Shown here in pieces: positions 27,145 to 37,038 of a stretch of DNA of 64,000 bases. The translations under genes were made by a program, and so were the position numbers. The DNA lies in assembly GCA_947630505.1 (NCBI GenBank), contig CANRHV010000008.1, positions 1 through 64,000 on the forward strand, given 5' to 3'. Numbering within the stretch: the stretch's first letter is position 1; every line of letters starts with the position of its first letter. Below the pieces are notes generated by a model. That model was given only the letters and a program-made list of their open reading frames with translations, made no database searches and had not been told where the DNA came from. The DNA comes from an uncultured Monoglobus sp. Lineage in GTDB: Bacteria; Bacillota; Clostridia; Monoglobales; Monoglobaceae.

Positions 27145-28749
27145 ATGGCGGCAAAATATCAAGCGCTTTACAGAAAGTGGCGCCCCATGACCTTTGATGA
27201 TGTGGTCGGTCAGAAGCATATAACGACTACTCTCAGAAATGAGCTGTCATCGGGAAAGGTGGGACACGCCTATCTTTTCTGCGGCACGCGCGGAACCGGA
27301 AAGACTTCAACGGCTAAAATATTTGCCCGCGCCGTCAACTGCGAAAGTCCGATACATGGCGAGCCCTGCAACGAGTGCGGCACGTGCCGCGCTATCCTTG
27401 AGGGCAGAGTTATGGACGTCTATGAGATGGACGCCGCCAGCAACAACGGCGTTGACGCGATAAGAAATCTGCGCGAGGAGGTTATCTATACGCCCGCCGG
27501 CTGCCGCTATAAGGTATATATTATCGACGAGGTGCACATGCTCACGATACAGGCGTTTAACGCGCTTCTCAAAACCCTTGAGGAGCCGCCCGAGCATGCG
27601 CTGTTTATCCTCGCCACCACCGAGCCTCATAAAATACCGCAGACGATTTTGTCTCGCTGTCAGCGTTATGATTTTAAAAGAATAAGCGCCGACGCGATCG
27701 CGGCGCGGCTTAAAAAAATCGCCGCTGCCGAAAATATAAAAGCCACCGAGGACGCGCTCGAGCTTATCGCGGAGCTTGGAGACGGTTCAATGCGAGACGC
27801 GCTGAGCATACTTGACAGATGCTCCTCGTTTGAGGGCGAGCTCAGGCGCGCGGACGTTTCGGAGATCGTCGGAACAGCGCCGGAGCAGACCTTATTTTCG
27901 ATAGCCGATAAGGCCGCGTCCGGAGATACTGCCGCCGCGATTTCCGAGCTTGACGCAGCTTTAAATTCGGGCAACGATCCTTTGACATTTTTTGAGGATT
28001 TCATAGATCATCTTCGTTCGCTGCTGCTTTGCCGCGAGTGTGATGATACGAATATCCTTGAAAACATACTTGAAAAATCACCCGAGCTTATAGAAAAATA
28101 TAATAAGCAATCGGAGTTGTTCACTCCCGAGAGGCTTATATACGGAATCACGGTTCTGAGCGAGTACCACGGCAGAGCAAAGTCCATGTCCTCGCCGAAG
28201 ATCGCTGCTGAGATAGCTTTGATAAAACTGATCAAGCCCGAGTACAGCAACGAGTTTGAGGCGCTTTCCGCCAGAATAGACAAGCTTGAGAATACTGTCA
28301 GAATCGGCGGCGCTGTGCCGCCGTCAAATCCGGTTGTATTGAGCAATAACGATAATTCCGAGAAGCCCCGGCAGGCAAAAATCCCGACAGCCCGTACAGA
28401 GGCGCCGCAAACCTCGGCTGCGGACGAGTGGAGCCTTTGGCCCGAGGTCATGGACGCTGTGAAAAAGAGCAGCAAAAAATTATTTATGTGCCTTCATAAG
28501 TCGGTTGTTACAAAGAATGACAACGTTATAACCGTCAAGGTCGCCACCGAGTACGCGTATAAAACCGTAGCGACGGTGAAGGGGCTTGAGTATTTGTCGG
28601 AGCTGTTTTCAAATATTTCCGGAGAGCAGCTTATCGCGAAGGTAACATACGGAGAAGAGGAAAGCGGCGGAAAGCCCGCGGCCTCGATAATGGACATTGT
28701 AAATAAAAGAGAGATATACGGAGATATAATTAAAGTAAAAGGAGAGTAG
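27145..28749 (+). CDS. dnaX: DNA polymerase III subunit gamma/tau
   Basis: This 534-aa protein is the clamp-loader ATPase and replisome organiser. The N-terminal AAA+ domain has Walker A GTRGTGKTS (about residue 47-55), the zinc-binding cysteines between residues 60 and 85 (NC...CNECGTC), DEVHML, and the sensor LATTEPHKIPQTILSRCQR. Domain III and a tau-like C-terminal extension follow. The start has GAGGTGAAGG upstream. ybaB begins 3 bp after the stop, so the two are translated from one mRNA. No clear programmed frameshift signal for a separate gamma form is visible. Confidence 0.96.
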   Translation: MAAKYQALYRKWRPMTFDDVVGQKHITTTLRNELSSGKVGHAYLFCGTRGTGKTSTAKIFARAVNCESPIHGEPCNECGTCRAILEGRVMDVYEMDAASNNGVDAIRNLREEVIYTPAGCRYKVYIIDEVHMLTIQAFNALLKTLEEPPEHALFILATTEPHKIPQTILSRCQRYDFKRISADAIAARLKKIAAAENIKATEDALELIAELGDGSMRDALSILDRCSSFEGELRRADVSEIVGTAPEQTLFSIADKAASGDTAAAISELDAALNSGNDPLTFFEDFIDHLRSLLLCRECDDTNILENILEKSPELIEKYNKQSELFTPERLIYGITVLSEYHGRAKSMSSPKIAAEIALIKLIKPEYSNEFEALSARIDKLENTVRIGGAVPPSNPVVLSNNDNSEKPRQAKIPTARTEAPQTSAADEWSLWPEVMDAVKKSSKKLFMCLHKSVVTKNDNVITVKVATEYAYKTVATVKGLEYLSELFSNISGEQLIAKVTYGEEESGGKPAASIMDIVNKREIYGDIIKVKGE

Positions 28750-28752
28750 AAA

Positions 28753-29097
28753 ATGGCTAAAGGATTTCCCCGAGGAATGGGCGGCATGGGCAACATGAAC
28801 CAGATGATAAAGCAGGCCCAGAAAATGCAGGAGCAAATGATGAAAATGCAGGAGGAGATGGAGACCAAAACGTTCACCGCTGACGCGGGCGGCGGCGCGG
28901 TTTCCGCCACCGTTAACGGCAAAAAGGAGCTTCAGGATATTGTGATACAGGAAGAAGTTGTCGATCCCGACGATGTCGAGATGCTCCAGGACCTGATCGT
29001 GGCGGCTGTCAACGAGGCGATGAGAAAAGCCGAAAAAGACAGCGAGTCTCAGATGAGCAGCCTGACGGGAGGAATGAATATCCCCGGCCTGTTCTGA
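28753..29097 (+). CDS. YbaB/EbfC-family nucleoid-associated protein
   Basis: This 114-aa DNA-binding protein has a Met- and Gly-rich N-terminus ([18 protein letters not shown]) and the family core [11 protein letters not shown] with [12 protein letters not shown]. It forms small dimers that bend or coat DNA. It is encoded directly after dnaX in the conserved dnaX-ybaB pair. The usual third gene recR is missing here and lies at 63381 instead. Confidence 0.93.
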   Translation: MAKGFPRGMGGMGNMNQMIKQAQKMQEQMMKMQEEMETKTFTADAGGGAVSATVNGKKELQDIVIQEEVVDPDDVEMLQDLIVAAVNEAMRKAEKDSESQMSSLTGGMNIPGLF

Positions 29098-29170
29098 TAA
29101 ATTCGGCAATCGGGCTTATTGGTGAAAAGCTCAAATATTCAGCATATTAGCAGAAAGGTAGTTATATTTT

Positions 29171-30523
29171 ATGGAAATTCTTGATTTGACCCGTTACACG
29201 GGCAAGTATGATATCGAAACCGTTATCGACGCCTTTGAAAAAGGCGAAGTAAAAAACGGCGACACCGTTGAGATCGAGGGTATGATCCATCGTATCCGCG
29301 CAATGAAGTCGTTCGCGTTTTTCGTGCTCAGAACGCGCAGGAATCTCGTTCAGTGCGTCTATGAGCCCGGCGAGGGTGACCTGCCGATCAACAAATTCCG
29401 CGAGGAGGACAGCGTGCGGCTCAAAGGCACGCTTGTTGAGGATAAGCGCAGCGCTCTCGGCTTTGAGATCCATATAACCGAGATCAAAATACTGTCAAGC
29501 GCGTCGGCGCCTCTGCCCGTTACCATAAACAAGGGCAAACTCAAATGCAACGTGGATATAAAGCTTGACTACAGACCCGCATCTTTGAGAAATCCCCGCG
29601 AGCGCGCGGCGATAAAAATTGTTGACGGTATCATAAATTCGTTCCGCACCTTCCTGCACGGTGAGGGATTCACCGAGTTCGTGCCCCCGAAAATTGTTTC
29701 TGCGGGAGCCGAGGGCGGCGCCGACATGTTCGAGGTTGATTATTTCGGCGACAAGGCGCTGCTCAATCAGAGTCCTCAGATGTATAAGCAGATAATGGTC
29801 GGCGTGTTTAAAAAGGTGTTCACGGTTGCTCCGGTGTTCAGAGCCGAAAAGCACAGCACCAGCCGCCATATTAACGAGTTTGAAGGCCTTGACCTTGAGA
29901 TGGGCTTTATCGATTCTTTTGAGGATGTTATGGCGGTCGAGGCCAGATTCATGAAATATATGTATAAATACCTGCGTGAGGAGTACGCGCAGGAGCTTGA
30001 GCTTTTGGGCGTTGAGCTTCCCGATATAAGCGACGCTGAGATCCCCGCGTTTAAGTTCATGGAGATCAAGGAGATAATCGCCAAAGAGTATAACAGAGAG
30101 TTCAGAAATCCCAATGATCTTGACCCCGAGGAGGAGCGCCTTATCGGAGAATACTGCATGAAGAAGTACGGCTCGCCTCTGGTGTTTGTGACGCACTATC
30201 CCTCAAAGAAGCGCCCGTTCTACGCGATGGATGACCCCGAAAATCCCAAGTACACGCTGAGCTTTGACCTGCTGCTTAACGGCGCCGAGGTGACGACAGG
30301 CGGCCAGAGAATACATGACTATCAAATGCAGCTTGACAAGATCAACGCCCGCGGCATGGACGCCGAGGAATTCAGCGATTTTCTGATGATGCACAAATAC
30401 GGTATGCCGCCCCACGGCGGTCTGGGAATAGGCCTTGAGCGTCTCGCCATGAAGCTGCTCGGCTGCGACAATATCAGGACTGTCACGGCCTTCCCCAGAG
30501 ACATAGGCAGAATAAGACCGTAA
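29171..30523 (+). CDS. Archaeal-type aspartyl-tRNA synthetase (probably non-discriminating)
   Basis: This 450-aa class II synthetase has an N-terminal OB-fold anticodon-binding domain (about 15-125) and a catalytic core. The core has motif 2 FRAEKHSTSRHINE (about 228-241) and motif 3 GLGIGLERL (about 424-432), ending in FPRD. Length and motifs (KIVSAGAEGGADMF, KRPFYAMDDPENP) match archaeal-type AspRS rather than the 590-residue bacterial enzyme with its GAD insertion. Such enzymes in bacteria usually also charge tRNA-Asn with Asp for repair by GatCAB. AsnRS is the nearest alternative, but the archaeal AspRS signature fits better. Whether a bacterial AspRS exists elsewhere is unknown. Confidence 0.88.
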   Translation: MEILDLTRYTGKYDIETVIDAFEKGEVKNGDTVEIEGMIHRIRAMKSFAFFVLRTRRNLVQCVYEPGEGDLPINKFREEDSVRLKGTLVEDKRSALGFEIHITEIKILSSASAPLPVTINKGKLKCNVDIKLDYRPASLRNPRERAAIKIVDGIINSFRTFLHGEGFTEFVPPKIVSAGAEGGADMFEVDYFGDKALLNQSPQMYKQIMVGVFKKVFTVAPVFRAEKHSTSRHINEFEGLDLEMGFIDSFEDVMAVEARFMKYMYKYLREEYAQELELLGVELPDISDAEIPAFKFMEIKEIIAKEYNREFRNPNDLDPEEERLIGEYCMKKYGSPLVFVTHYPSKKRPFYAMDDPENPKYTLSFDLLLNGAEVTTGGQRIHDYQMQLDKINARGMDAEEFSDFLMMHKYGMPPHGGLGIGLERLAMKLLGCDNIRTVTAFPRDIGRIRP

Positions 30524-30538
30524 ATCAATAAAACAAAA

Positions 30539-30559
30539 CCCGCGGATAAAACCCGCGGG
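30539..30559. terminator. Bidirectional terminator between aspS-type gene and stalk-domain gene
   Basis: The 7-bp GC stem CCCGCGG / CCGCGGG with a 7-nt loop sits between two convergent genes, with T-rich sequence on the plus-strand 3' side and A/T-rich sequence on the other. Confidence 0.7.
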
Positions 30560-30582
30560 CTTATTGTTATACAAATTTATTC

Positions 30583-31584
30583 TTATTCGGTTGTTGAGGG
30601 CGCCTCAGTGGGAGCAGTGTCCTCGCTGTTGCTTGTCAGGCGGCTTCTTCGCGGTGTCGGCGTCGGTTCCGCGTTCGTGTTTTCGGCTGCGGGCGTCTGA
30701 GCCGATGTCACGGGCAGCATACCCGTCGAACCGCGGCGCAGCACCATTGAATATTTGTTGTTATTGTCCTTGTCGACCATGCCGGTTATCTTGACCTTTA
30801 TGCCGACGGGGTTGTTGTCTGCGGCGTCAAGCTGCTGCTTCCAGAAATTCTCAACATCGGGAATGCTTTTAAGTTCGATCATTTTATAGGTCTGGTTCTC
30901 GTCCTGCAAATAATATTTTGAGTCAATTCTGGTTATAATTCCCACGGTTGAGATCAGCGTCGACTGGTTAATATCAATGCTGTCATAAAGGTCAGCAATG
31001 CTGACTTTGTTCTCGTTTGAGCCGTCGTATGTGTCAACGATGTAAACGTTCATCGGTCTGTCGACCCTGCTCTCGTCGCTGTCCGCGAATACCGCGTTGA
31101 TCTCGGCTCCGAATGCCTCGGTTATGGCGCGGATCGGAACAAAAGTGCGGTAGTCTCTGGTCTCGTCTCCCTGGAACGCGGGTGCGTCAAGATCGATGGT
31201 GTCGGCTTGCTTTTGATCCTCTTTGCCGAGTTCCTCGTCATAGGCGATCTTAAACACGTGCATTGTGGGCAAACCGATGTCAAGCCGCAGTGTGGTGTCA
31301 TATCTGACTATCTGTATTCTTTTTGTGGGCTGATCGTTGTCATTTTTGTCTATCCAATAAACGGTCGCTCCGAGCGCCTCGGAAACGGCGCGCAGCGGAA
31401 CCATGGTTCTGCCGTTGTCGCCCTCGCCCATGATAAAAGGTCGCTCGGCCTCGCTGAATTTGAGGGGCTGACCGTTTACATATATATTCTCGATCGGTGA
31501 CGCGGCCTCGGCCGTAAGCGTAAATCCCGCAAGCAGACCGAATGAGAGAGTCAAGCTCAAAATTATGGCTGTTAATTTTTTCAT
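30583..31584 (-). CDS. Secreted copper-amine-oxidase N-terminal (stalk) domain protein
   Basis: This is a 333-aa exported protein. I chose the ATG at 31584 because AGGAAG lies 6 nt upstream and the frame then opens with the signal peptide MKKLTAIILSLTLSFGLLAG...AEAAS. Two stalk-domain repeats follow: VNGQPL...RTMVPLRAVSEALGA (about 32-80) and YRTFVPIRAITEAFGAEI (about 140-160). These domains are common on Clostridia surface proteins and are thought to bind the cell wall. The middle and C-terminal part (about 185-290) looks like a small OB-like domain (IGIITRIDSKYYLQDE). A Pro/Thr/Ser tail completes it. The function is unknown; a cell-wall-associated role is likely. Confidence 0.8.
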   Translation of the reverse strand: MKKLTAIILSLTLSFGLLAGFTLTAEAASPIENIYVNGQPLKFSEAERPFIMGEGDNGRTMVPLRAVSEALGATVYWIDKNDNDQPTKRIQIVRYDTTLRLDIGLPTMHVFKIAYDEELGKEDQKQADTIDLDAPAFQGDETRDYRTFVPIRAITEAFGAEINAVFADSDESRVDRPMNVYIVDTYDGSNENKVSIADLYDSIDINQSTLISTVGIITRIDSKYYLQDENQTYKMIELKSIPDVENFWKQQLDAADNNPVGIKVKITGMVDKDNNNKYSMVLRRGSTGMLPVTSAQTPAAENTNAEPTPTPRRSRLTSNSEDTAPTEAPSTTE

Positions 31585-31621
31585 AATCATCTTCCTATCT
31601 GTAAAAGTATTCACATGAAAC

Positions 31622-31650
31622 ATTATACTATATTTTTTCTCAACATGCAA
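31622..31650 (-). promoter_or_regulatory. Promoter of the stalk-domain gene
   Basis: Minus strand TTGCAT, a 17-nt spacer, TATAAT. Confidence 0.65.
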
Positions 31651-31706
31651 CACCTATTTTTATTTAGTTAGACGAGATAAAACGAAAAAATGTTTCATAC
31701 AAAAGC

Positions 31707-31742
31707 AAAGATGTCAAATTATCCGTATAATCTGACATCTTT
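31707..31742 (-). terminator. Terminator after the HTH-cupin-acyl-CoA synthetase gene
   Basis: A 10-bp stem (AAAGATGTCA / TGACATCTTT) is followed on the minus strand by GCTTTTG. Confidence 0.6.
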
Positions 31743-31758
31743 ACGTTAATATTTAATG

Positions 31759-34074
31759 TTAAGCCTTGTCGTTTTCTCTGATTTCAACGCGTCTTATTTT
31801 TCCGCTTATCGTCTTGGGCAGCTCGTCAACAAATTCCACTATTCTGGGATATTTGTATGGAGCGGTGTGCTTCTTGACGTAGTTCTGTATCTCTTTTTTG
31901 AGCTCGTCACTGCCCTGCTTGCCCTTGATCAGCACGATAGTAGCCTTAACGACCTGGCCGCGGATCGGGTCGGGAGCCGCGGTTATCGCGCACTCCAGAA
32001 CATAGGGCAGCTCCATGATAACGCTTTCGATCTCAAAGGGACCTATGCGGTAGCCCGAGGACTTGATAACGTCGTCGGTCCTGCCGACATACCAGAAGTA
32101 GCCGTCCTCGTCCTTCCAGGCCGTGTCGCCCGTGTGATAGAATCCGTCGTGCCATGCCTCTTTTGTCAGTTCCTCGTTGTTGTAGTAGCAGGTGAACAGA
32201 CCGCAGGGCGCGCCGTCCTTGGTATTGATGCAGATCTCGCCGACCTCGCCGACACCGGCGGGCTTGCCGTCGGGCAGCAGTATCTCAACGTTATAAAGCG
32301 GACTGGGCTTGCCCATCGAGCCGGGCTTGGGCTCCATGCCCACAAAGTTGCCCAGAACCAGCGTGGTCTCGGTCTGGCCGAAGCCTTCCATTATTCTCAG
32401 GCCGGTGTGCTTGAAGAACTGGTTGTAAACCTCGGGGTTGAGCGCCTCGCCGGCTGTTGTGGCGTACTCGATCGTCGACAGATCATACTTGCCGAGATCC
32501 TCTTTGATAAAGAATCTGAACATAGTCGGAGGCGCGCAGAATGTGGTGATCTTGTATTTCGCGAACAGAGGAAGAATATCCTCGGCGTGGAACTTGTCAA
32601 AGTCGTATGTAAAGGTTGCACCCTCGCTCATCCACTGGCCGTAGAGCTTGCCCCAGAGAGCCTTGCCCCAGCCCGTGTCGGATATGGTGAAGTGCAGACC
32701 CTTTTTTGTGGGGTTAACGTTGTGCCAGCATTTGGCGGTCAGGAAGTGACCGAGCGGATATTTGTGGCTCTGCGCCGCGATCTTGGGATATCCGGTCGTG
32801 CCCGACGTGAAGTACATCAGCATTATCTCGCTTCCGCAGGCGGTCTCATTGGGATCCTCGGGACGCTCAAAAACGTCGCTGAAAGGCTCAATTCCCTCGT
32901 CGAAGTTCAGCCAGCCCTCGCGGTGACCGTTAACGATGATCTTGAGAATATCAAAGTCGCAGTTGTTGGCTCCGAGCTCGGCCTGATGCGCCGTGTCGCC
33001 GTCCGCAGTGCAGACGATGGCCGAAACGCCCGCAGCTTTGAACCTATAGTCAAAGTCGTGCTCAACAAGCAGGTTAGTGGCGGGGATAACGACCGCGCCG
33101 ATCCTGTGGAGAGCCAGTATAGCGATCCAGAACTGATAGTGGCGTTTGAGCACCAGCATAACTCTGTCGCCTTTTTTGATTCCCAAGGATTTGAAATAAT
33201 GCGCGGCCTTGGCCGACAGTTTGCTCATATCCGAGAATGTGAACAGGCGTTCCTCTTTGTTTTTTGAAAGCCAAAGCATGGCGGGCTTGTCGGGGTCTCT
33301 CTCGGCAAGTCTGTCGACTATGTCAAACGTGAAGTTGAATTTTTCCTCGTCGATAAACTTGATAGAGTTGATAACGCCGTTCTCGTCAAAGCCCATTTTT
33401 ACATAATCGTCGTAAATTCTGTTTCCGGGCTCGTCTCTGACGGGCAGAGGCTTAACGGCGGGCATATCAATATCTTCAATATAGTGTCCCTCTTTGCCGC
33501 CCGTGAATACCATGGCGTAGAACTTGCAGGGTTCGCCGCCCACCGCGATCATGCCGTGGGGCGTCTTGCTGTCGTAGTATATGCTGTCGCCCGCGTTCAG
33601 GGTCTCGATGTTTTTGCCGATCTGAATTTTAAGCGAGCCGCTGAGCACGATATCAAGCTCCTGTCCCTCGTGCTTCGCCAGCTTGATTTCCTTGTGCTGT
33701 TCCGCCTCGGAAAAGGGAGCGGTTACCAGGAAAGGCTCGGCGATCCTGTTTTTGAAGTAGGGAGCCAGGTTGTTGTACTCAAACTCCTTGCGGCGTACGA
33801 TCTTCATTCCCTCGCCCGCGCGGGTGAGCTCATAGCCCGAAAGCGTGGCGCTCTGACCCTCGAGAAGGTCGGTAACGTCAACGCCCAGCACTCTCGCGCA
33901 GAGGCAGATAAACGAAAAGCTGAAGTCACATTCGCCGTTTTCGATCTGTATGTACTTCTCAAGACTGACCGAGGTCTTATCCGCCAGCTCCTGCTCGCTC
34001 ATTCCCACAATTTCGCGCAGCGTTTTGATACGCTCCGCAACGTCTTTGATTCTTGCGTCTAAATTGTTGTCCAT
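31759..34074 (-). CDS. Fusion of XRE-type HTH, cupin and AMP-forming acyl-CoA synthetase
   Basis: This 771-aa protein has three parts in one frame. An XRE/HipB-like helix-turn-helix is at about 12-70 (IKTLREIVGMSEQELADKTS). A cupin is at about 125-195 (KHEGQELDIVLSGSL, DSIYYDSKTPHGM). A complete ANL-type acyl-CoA ligase runs from about 240 to 765. The ligase motifs are YFTSGTTGYPK (421-431), EGFGQTET (563-570), YHTGD (646-650), GRTDDVIKSSGYRIG (664-678) and the catalytic Lys759 in ISGKI. The ligase resembles medium-chain or benzoate-type acyl-CoA synthetases. HTH-cupin proteins are normally separate regulators, so this may be a ligase that senses its substrate and regulates its own gene. The fusion is unbroken, with no internal RBS that I see. 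It has its own strong promoter. Confidence 0.85.
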   Translation of the reverse strand: MDNNLDARIKDVAERIKTLREIVGMSEQELADKTSVSLEKYIQIENGECDFSFSFICLCARVLGVDVTDLLEGQSATLSGYELTRAGEGMKIVRRKEFEYNNLAPYFKNRIAEPFLVTAPFSEAEQHKEIKLAKHEGQELDIVLSGSLKIQIGKNIETLNAGDSIYYDSKTPHGMIAVGGEPCKFYAMVFTGGKEGHYIEDIDMPAVKPLPVRDEPGNRIYDDYVKMGFDENGVINSIKFIDEEKFNFTFDIVDRLAERDPDKPAMLWLSKNKEERLFTFSDMSKLSAKAAHYFKSLGIKKGDRVMLVLKRHYQFWIAILALHRIGAVVIPATNLLVEHDFDYRFKAAGVSAIVCTADGDTAHQAELGANNCDFDILKIIVNGHREGWLNFDEGIEPFSDVFERPEDPNETACGSEIMLMYFTSGTTGYPKIAAQSHKYPLGHFLTAKCWHNVNPTKKGLHFTISDTGWGKALWGKLYGQWMSEGATFTYDFDKFHAEDILPLFAKYKITTFCAPPTMFRFFIKEDLGKYDLSTIEYATTAGEALNPEVYNQFFKHTGLRIMEGFGQTETTLVLGNFVGMEPKPGSMGKPSPLYNVEILLPDGKPAGVGEVGEICINTKDGAPCGLFTCYYNNEELTKEAWHDGFYHTGDTAWKDEDGYFWYVGRTDDVIKSSGYRIGPFEIESVIMELPYVLECAITAAPDPIRGQVVKATIVLIKGKQGSDELKKEIQNYVKKHTAPYKYPRIVEFVDELPKTISGKIRRVEIRENDKA

Positions 34075-34125
34075 TTCATTTCTCCTTATATAGCGTTTAT
34101 TTTAATTTCAAATAAGCCATGCTAA

Positions 34126-34154
34126 AGTATATCATTGGTGAATTTATTTGTCAA
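34126..34154 (-). promoter_or_regulatory. Promoter of the HTH-cupin-acyl-CoA synthetase gene
   Basis: Minus strand TTGACA, a 17-nt spacer, TATACT; near-consensus. Confidence 0.75.
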
Positions 34155-34163
34155 CAAACAAAT
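34146..34163. promoter_or_regulatory. Inverted repeat over the -35 box (candidate operator)
   Basis: ATTTGT-6 nt-ACAAAT overlaps the -35 hexamer of the fusion gene and reaches the last base of uvrA. The position suits a repressor site for the gene's own HTH domain. The arms are short and AT-rich, so chance is possible. Confidence 0.35.
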
Positions 34164-37018
34164 CATTTATTTTTCTTATTTTTGTCTTTTTTGAGGTATT
34201 CTTTGAGGAATTGACCGGTATACGAGGCCGAACACTTCGCTACTTTTTCCGGCGTGCCGCAGGCTACCACGGTTCCGCCCTCGTCTCCGCCCTCGGGGCC
34301 CAGGTCGATTATATAGTCGGCGGTTTTGATAACGTCCAGATTGTGCTCTATCACGACAACGGTGTTGCCCGCGTCAACCAGCTTTTGCAGCACGCTTATA
34401 AGCATGTGCACGTCCGCGGTATGGAGGCCGGTGGTCGGCTCGTCCAGAATATATATAGTCTTTCCGGTGCTTCTGCGGCTGAGCTCGGTCGCCAGCTTGA
34501 CGCGCTGCGCCTCGCCGCCCGAGAGCGTAGTTGACGGCTGCCCGATCTTGATATAACCCAGACCCACGTCAAACATGGTCTGGAGCTTGCGCCTGATCTT
34601 GGGCACGTTTTCGAAGAACTCGCAGCCTTCCTCGACGGTCATTTCGAGGACCTCGTGTATATTCTTGCCCTTGTATCTGACTTCGAGGGTCTCGCGGTTG
34701 TACCGCTTGCCGCCGCACACCTCGCAGGGCACATACACGTCGGGCAAAAAGTGCATCTCGATTTTGATTATTCCGTCGCCCGTGCAGGCCTCGCAGCGGC
34801 CGCCGCGGACGTTAAAGCTGAATCTTCCCGATTTGTAGCCTCTGGCTTTGGCTTCCTGGGTCGCGGCGAACAGATCGCGTATATCCGAAAACAGGCCTGT
34901 GTATGTGGCGGGATTGCTCCTCGGTGTCCTGCCGATCGGAGATTGGTCTATGTCGATGACTTTATCCAAAAACTCGGCGCCCTTCATGCTTTTGAATTTG
35001 CCCGGATGCTTTTTGGCGTGGTTCAGAACGTTTGACAGCTGCTTATAAAGTATCTCGTTCACGAACGAGCTTTTACCGCTGCCCGACACGCCCGTCACGC
35101 AGGTGAAGGTGCCGAGCGGTATTTTTATGTTTATGTTTTTCAGATTGTTCTCGCGGCAGCCATTTATTTCAAGCTTGTTCCCGTTTCCTTTTCTGCGCGT
35201 TTTCGGAACGGGGATAAATTTTTCGCCCGACAGGTACTGTCCCGTGATCGACTCTTTGCAGTCCATAATGTCCCGCGGAGTGCCCGCGGCCACTATTTCG
35301 CCGCCGTGGATGCCCGCGCCGGGTCCGATGTCTATAACATGGTCCGCAGAGAGTATAGTGTCCTCATCATGCTCCACGACGATCAGCGTGTTTCCAAGGT
35401 CGCGCAGCTCTTTGAGCGTGCCGATCAGCTTTGAATTGTCGCGCTGGTGCAGGCCGATGCTGGGCTCGTCAAGAATATACACGACGCCCATCAGACTTGA
35501 GCCTATCTGCGTCGCCAGTCTGATGCGCTGCGCCTCGCCTCCGCTGAGGGTGCCCGCGCTCCGCGAAAGGCGCAGGTACTCAAGGCCGACGTTTCGCAAA
35601 AATCTCAGGCGGTCGCATATCTCCTTCATCACCTGTTTGGCGATATGCTTTTCCCTGCTTGTGAGATCGTCGGTCAGGTTTTCAAAAAAGTCGCAAGCTT
35701 CTGTAATCGACATATCGGTGATCTGATTTATATTGAGGTCTTTGACCGTCACGGCCAAAGATTCGGGTCTCAGCCTCGCGCCGTGGCACGCGTGGCAGGG
35801 CATATTCACCATGTAGCTTTCGATCTCGGCCTTCATCCACTCGGAATTTGTCTCGTCGTGGCGGCGGTTCAGGTTGTTGATAATACCTTCGAATCTGGCG
35901 TATTGATAGCCCTTTGAGTATTTGCGGTCGTATGTCAGCTTTATTTTTTCACCTTTGGTGCCGTAGAGCAGTATATCGACGATCTCATCGGGCAGGTCCT
36001 CAACTGGCGTGTCGAGGCTGAAACCGTAATGCTCGGCAAGACCGGCGTAGTACATGCTCGCCACCGAGTTTTTGTCCGAATTGCTCCAGCCGGTCACCGA
36101 GATGGCGCCCTCGTTTATCGAAAGGCTTTTGTCCGGGATCACAAGATCGGGGTCGATTTTTACGATATGTCCCAATCCCGAGCACTCGGGGCAGGCGCCG
36201 TAGGGCGTGTTGAACGAGAACATTCTCGGCGTCAGCTCCTCAATGTTTATTCCGCAGTCGTCGCAGGCGTAGTTCTGGGAAAAATGCAGCTCGTCTCCGT
36301 CGATGATGTCAACGGTCACCAGACCTCGCCCCATGTTGAGAGCGGTCTCAAGCGAGTCCGCCAGTCGCTTTTCCATTCCCTCTTTTATAACAAGCCTGTC
36401 AACGATTATGTCTATATTATGCTTTTTCTGCTTGTCAAGACGGATCTCCATGTCGGTTATCTCAACGATCGAGCCGTCGATCCGCGCGCGCACAAAGCCC
36501 TTTTTGCGCGCGTCGTCAAAGGTCTTGGTGTATTCGCCCTTTCTGCCGCGGACGACCGGCGCCATGATCTGTATCCTGGTCCTCTCGGGCAGCGCTTTAA
36601 CGGCGTCAACTATCTGATCTATCGACTGGGGCTTGATTTCCTTGCCGCATTTGGGGCAGTGGGGTATGCCTATGCGCGCGTACAAAAGTCTGATATAGTC
36701 GTATACCTCGGTCACGGTTCCCACGGTGGAGCGGGGATTTCTGGAGGTGGTTTTCTGGTCTATCGAGATCGCGGGAGACAAGCCGTCGATCGACTCAACG
36801 TCAGGCTTGTCCATCTGGCCGAGAAACATTCTGGCATACGCCGAAAGCGACTCAACGTATCGTCTCTGGCCCTCGGCGTATATGGTCTCAAAGGCAAGAG
36901 ACGACTTGCCCGATCCGCTGAGACCGGTCAAAACGACCAGCTTATCTCTCGGGATCTCAACGTCGATTTTTTTCAGATTATTTTCGTTCGCGCCTTTTAC
37001 AACAATGTTTTTGTTCAT
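34163..37018 (-). CDS. uvrA: UvrA: excinuclease ABC subunit A
   Basis: This 951-aa damage-recognition ATPase of nucleotide-excision repair has two ABC ATPase modules, with Walker [11 protein letters not shown] (near residue 33) and [10 protein letters not shown] (second half). It has signature motifs [12 protein letters not shown] and [12 protein letters not shown], and zinc-finger cysteines (CDDCG...CPECSGLG and CEACTGDG...CEVCGGKR). The length is standard. It lies 20 bp after uvrB on the same strand, forming a uvrBA operon. The protein works as a dimer that loads UvrB on damaged DNA. Confidence 0.97.
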   Translation of the reverse strand: MNKNIVVKGANENNLKKIDVEIPRDKLVVLTGLSGSGKSSLAFETIYAEGQRRYVESLSAYARMFLGQMDKPDVESIDGLSPAISIDQKTTSRNPRSTVGTVTEVYDYIRLLYARIGIPHCPKCGKEIKPQSIDQIVDAVKALPERTRIQIMAPVVRGRKGEYTKTFDDARKKGFVRARIDGSIVEITDMEIRLDKQKKHNIDIIVDRLVIKEGMEKRLADSLETALNMGRGLVTVDIIDGDELHFSQNYACDDCGINIEELTPRMFSFNTPYGACPECSGLGHIVKIDPDLVIPDKSLSINEGAISVTGWSNSDKNSVASMYYAGLAEHYGFSLDTPVEDLPDEIVDILLYGTKGEKIKLTYDRKYSKGYQYARFEGIINNLNRRHDETNSEWMKAEIESYMVNMPCHACHGARLRPESLAVTVKDLNINQITDMSITEACDFFENLTDDLTSREKHIAKQVMKEICDRLRFLRNVGLEYLRLSRSAGTLSGGEAQRIRLATQIGSSLMGVVYILDEPSIGLHQRDNSKLIGTLKELRDLGNTLIVVEHDEDTILSADHVIDIGPGAGIHGGEIVAAGTPRDIMDCKESITGQYLSGEKFIPVPKTRRKGNGNKLEINGCRENNLKNINIKIPLGTFTCVTGVSGSGKSSFVNEILYKQLSNVLNHAKKHPGKFKSMKGAEFLDKVIDIDQSPIGRTPRSNPATYTGLFSDIRDLFAATQEAKARGYKSGRFSFNVRGGRCEACTGDGIIKIEMHFLPDVYVPCEVCGGKRYNRETLEVRYKGKNIHEVLEMTVEEGCEFFENVPKIRRKLQTMFDVGLGYIKIGQPSTTLSGGEAQRVKLATELSRRSTGKTIYILDEPTTGLHTADVHMLISVLQKLVDAGNTVVVIEHNLDVIKTADYIIDLGPEGGDEGGTVVACGTPEKVAKCSASYTGQFLKEYLKKDKNKKNK

Positions 37019-37038
37019 TTGAATTCTCCTGTTTTATT

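Noticed and set aside
28455-28490. Programmed frameshift site in dnaX
   Set aside because: A-rich runs occur, but none forms a proper X-XXY-YYZ heptamer in the reading frame with a downstream structure that I can see.
31756-33267. 503-codon plus-strand ORF opposite the acyl-CoA synthetase
   Set aside because: It is an antisense shadow of a clearly conserved enzyme. The translation shows no family features and the frame is open only because of codon bias.
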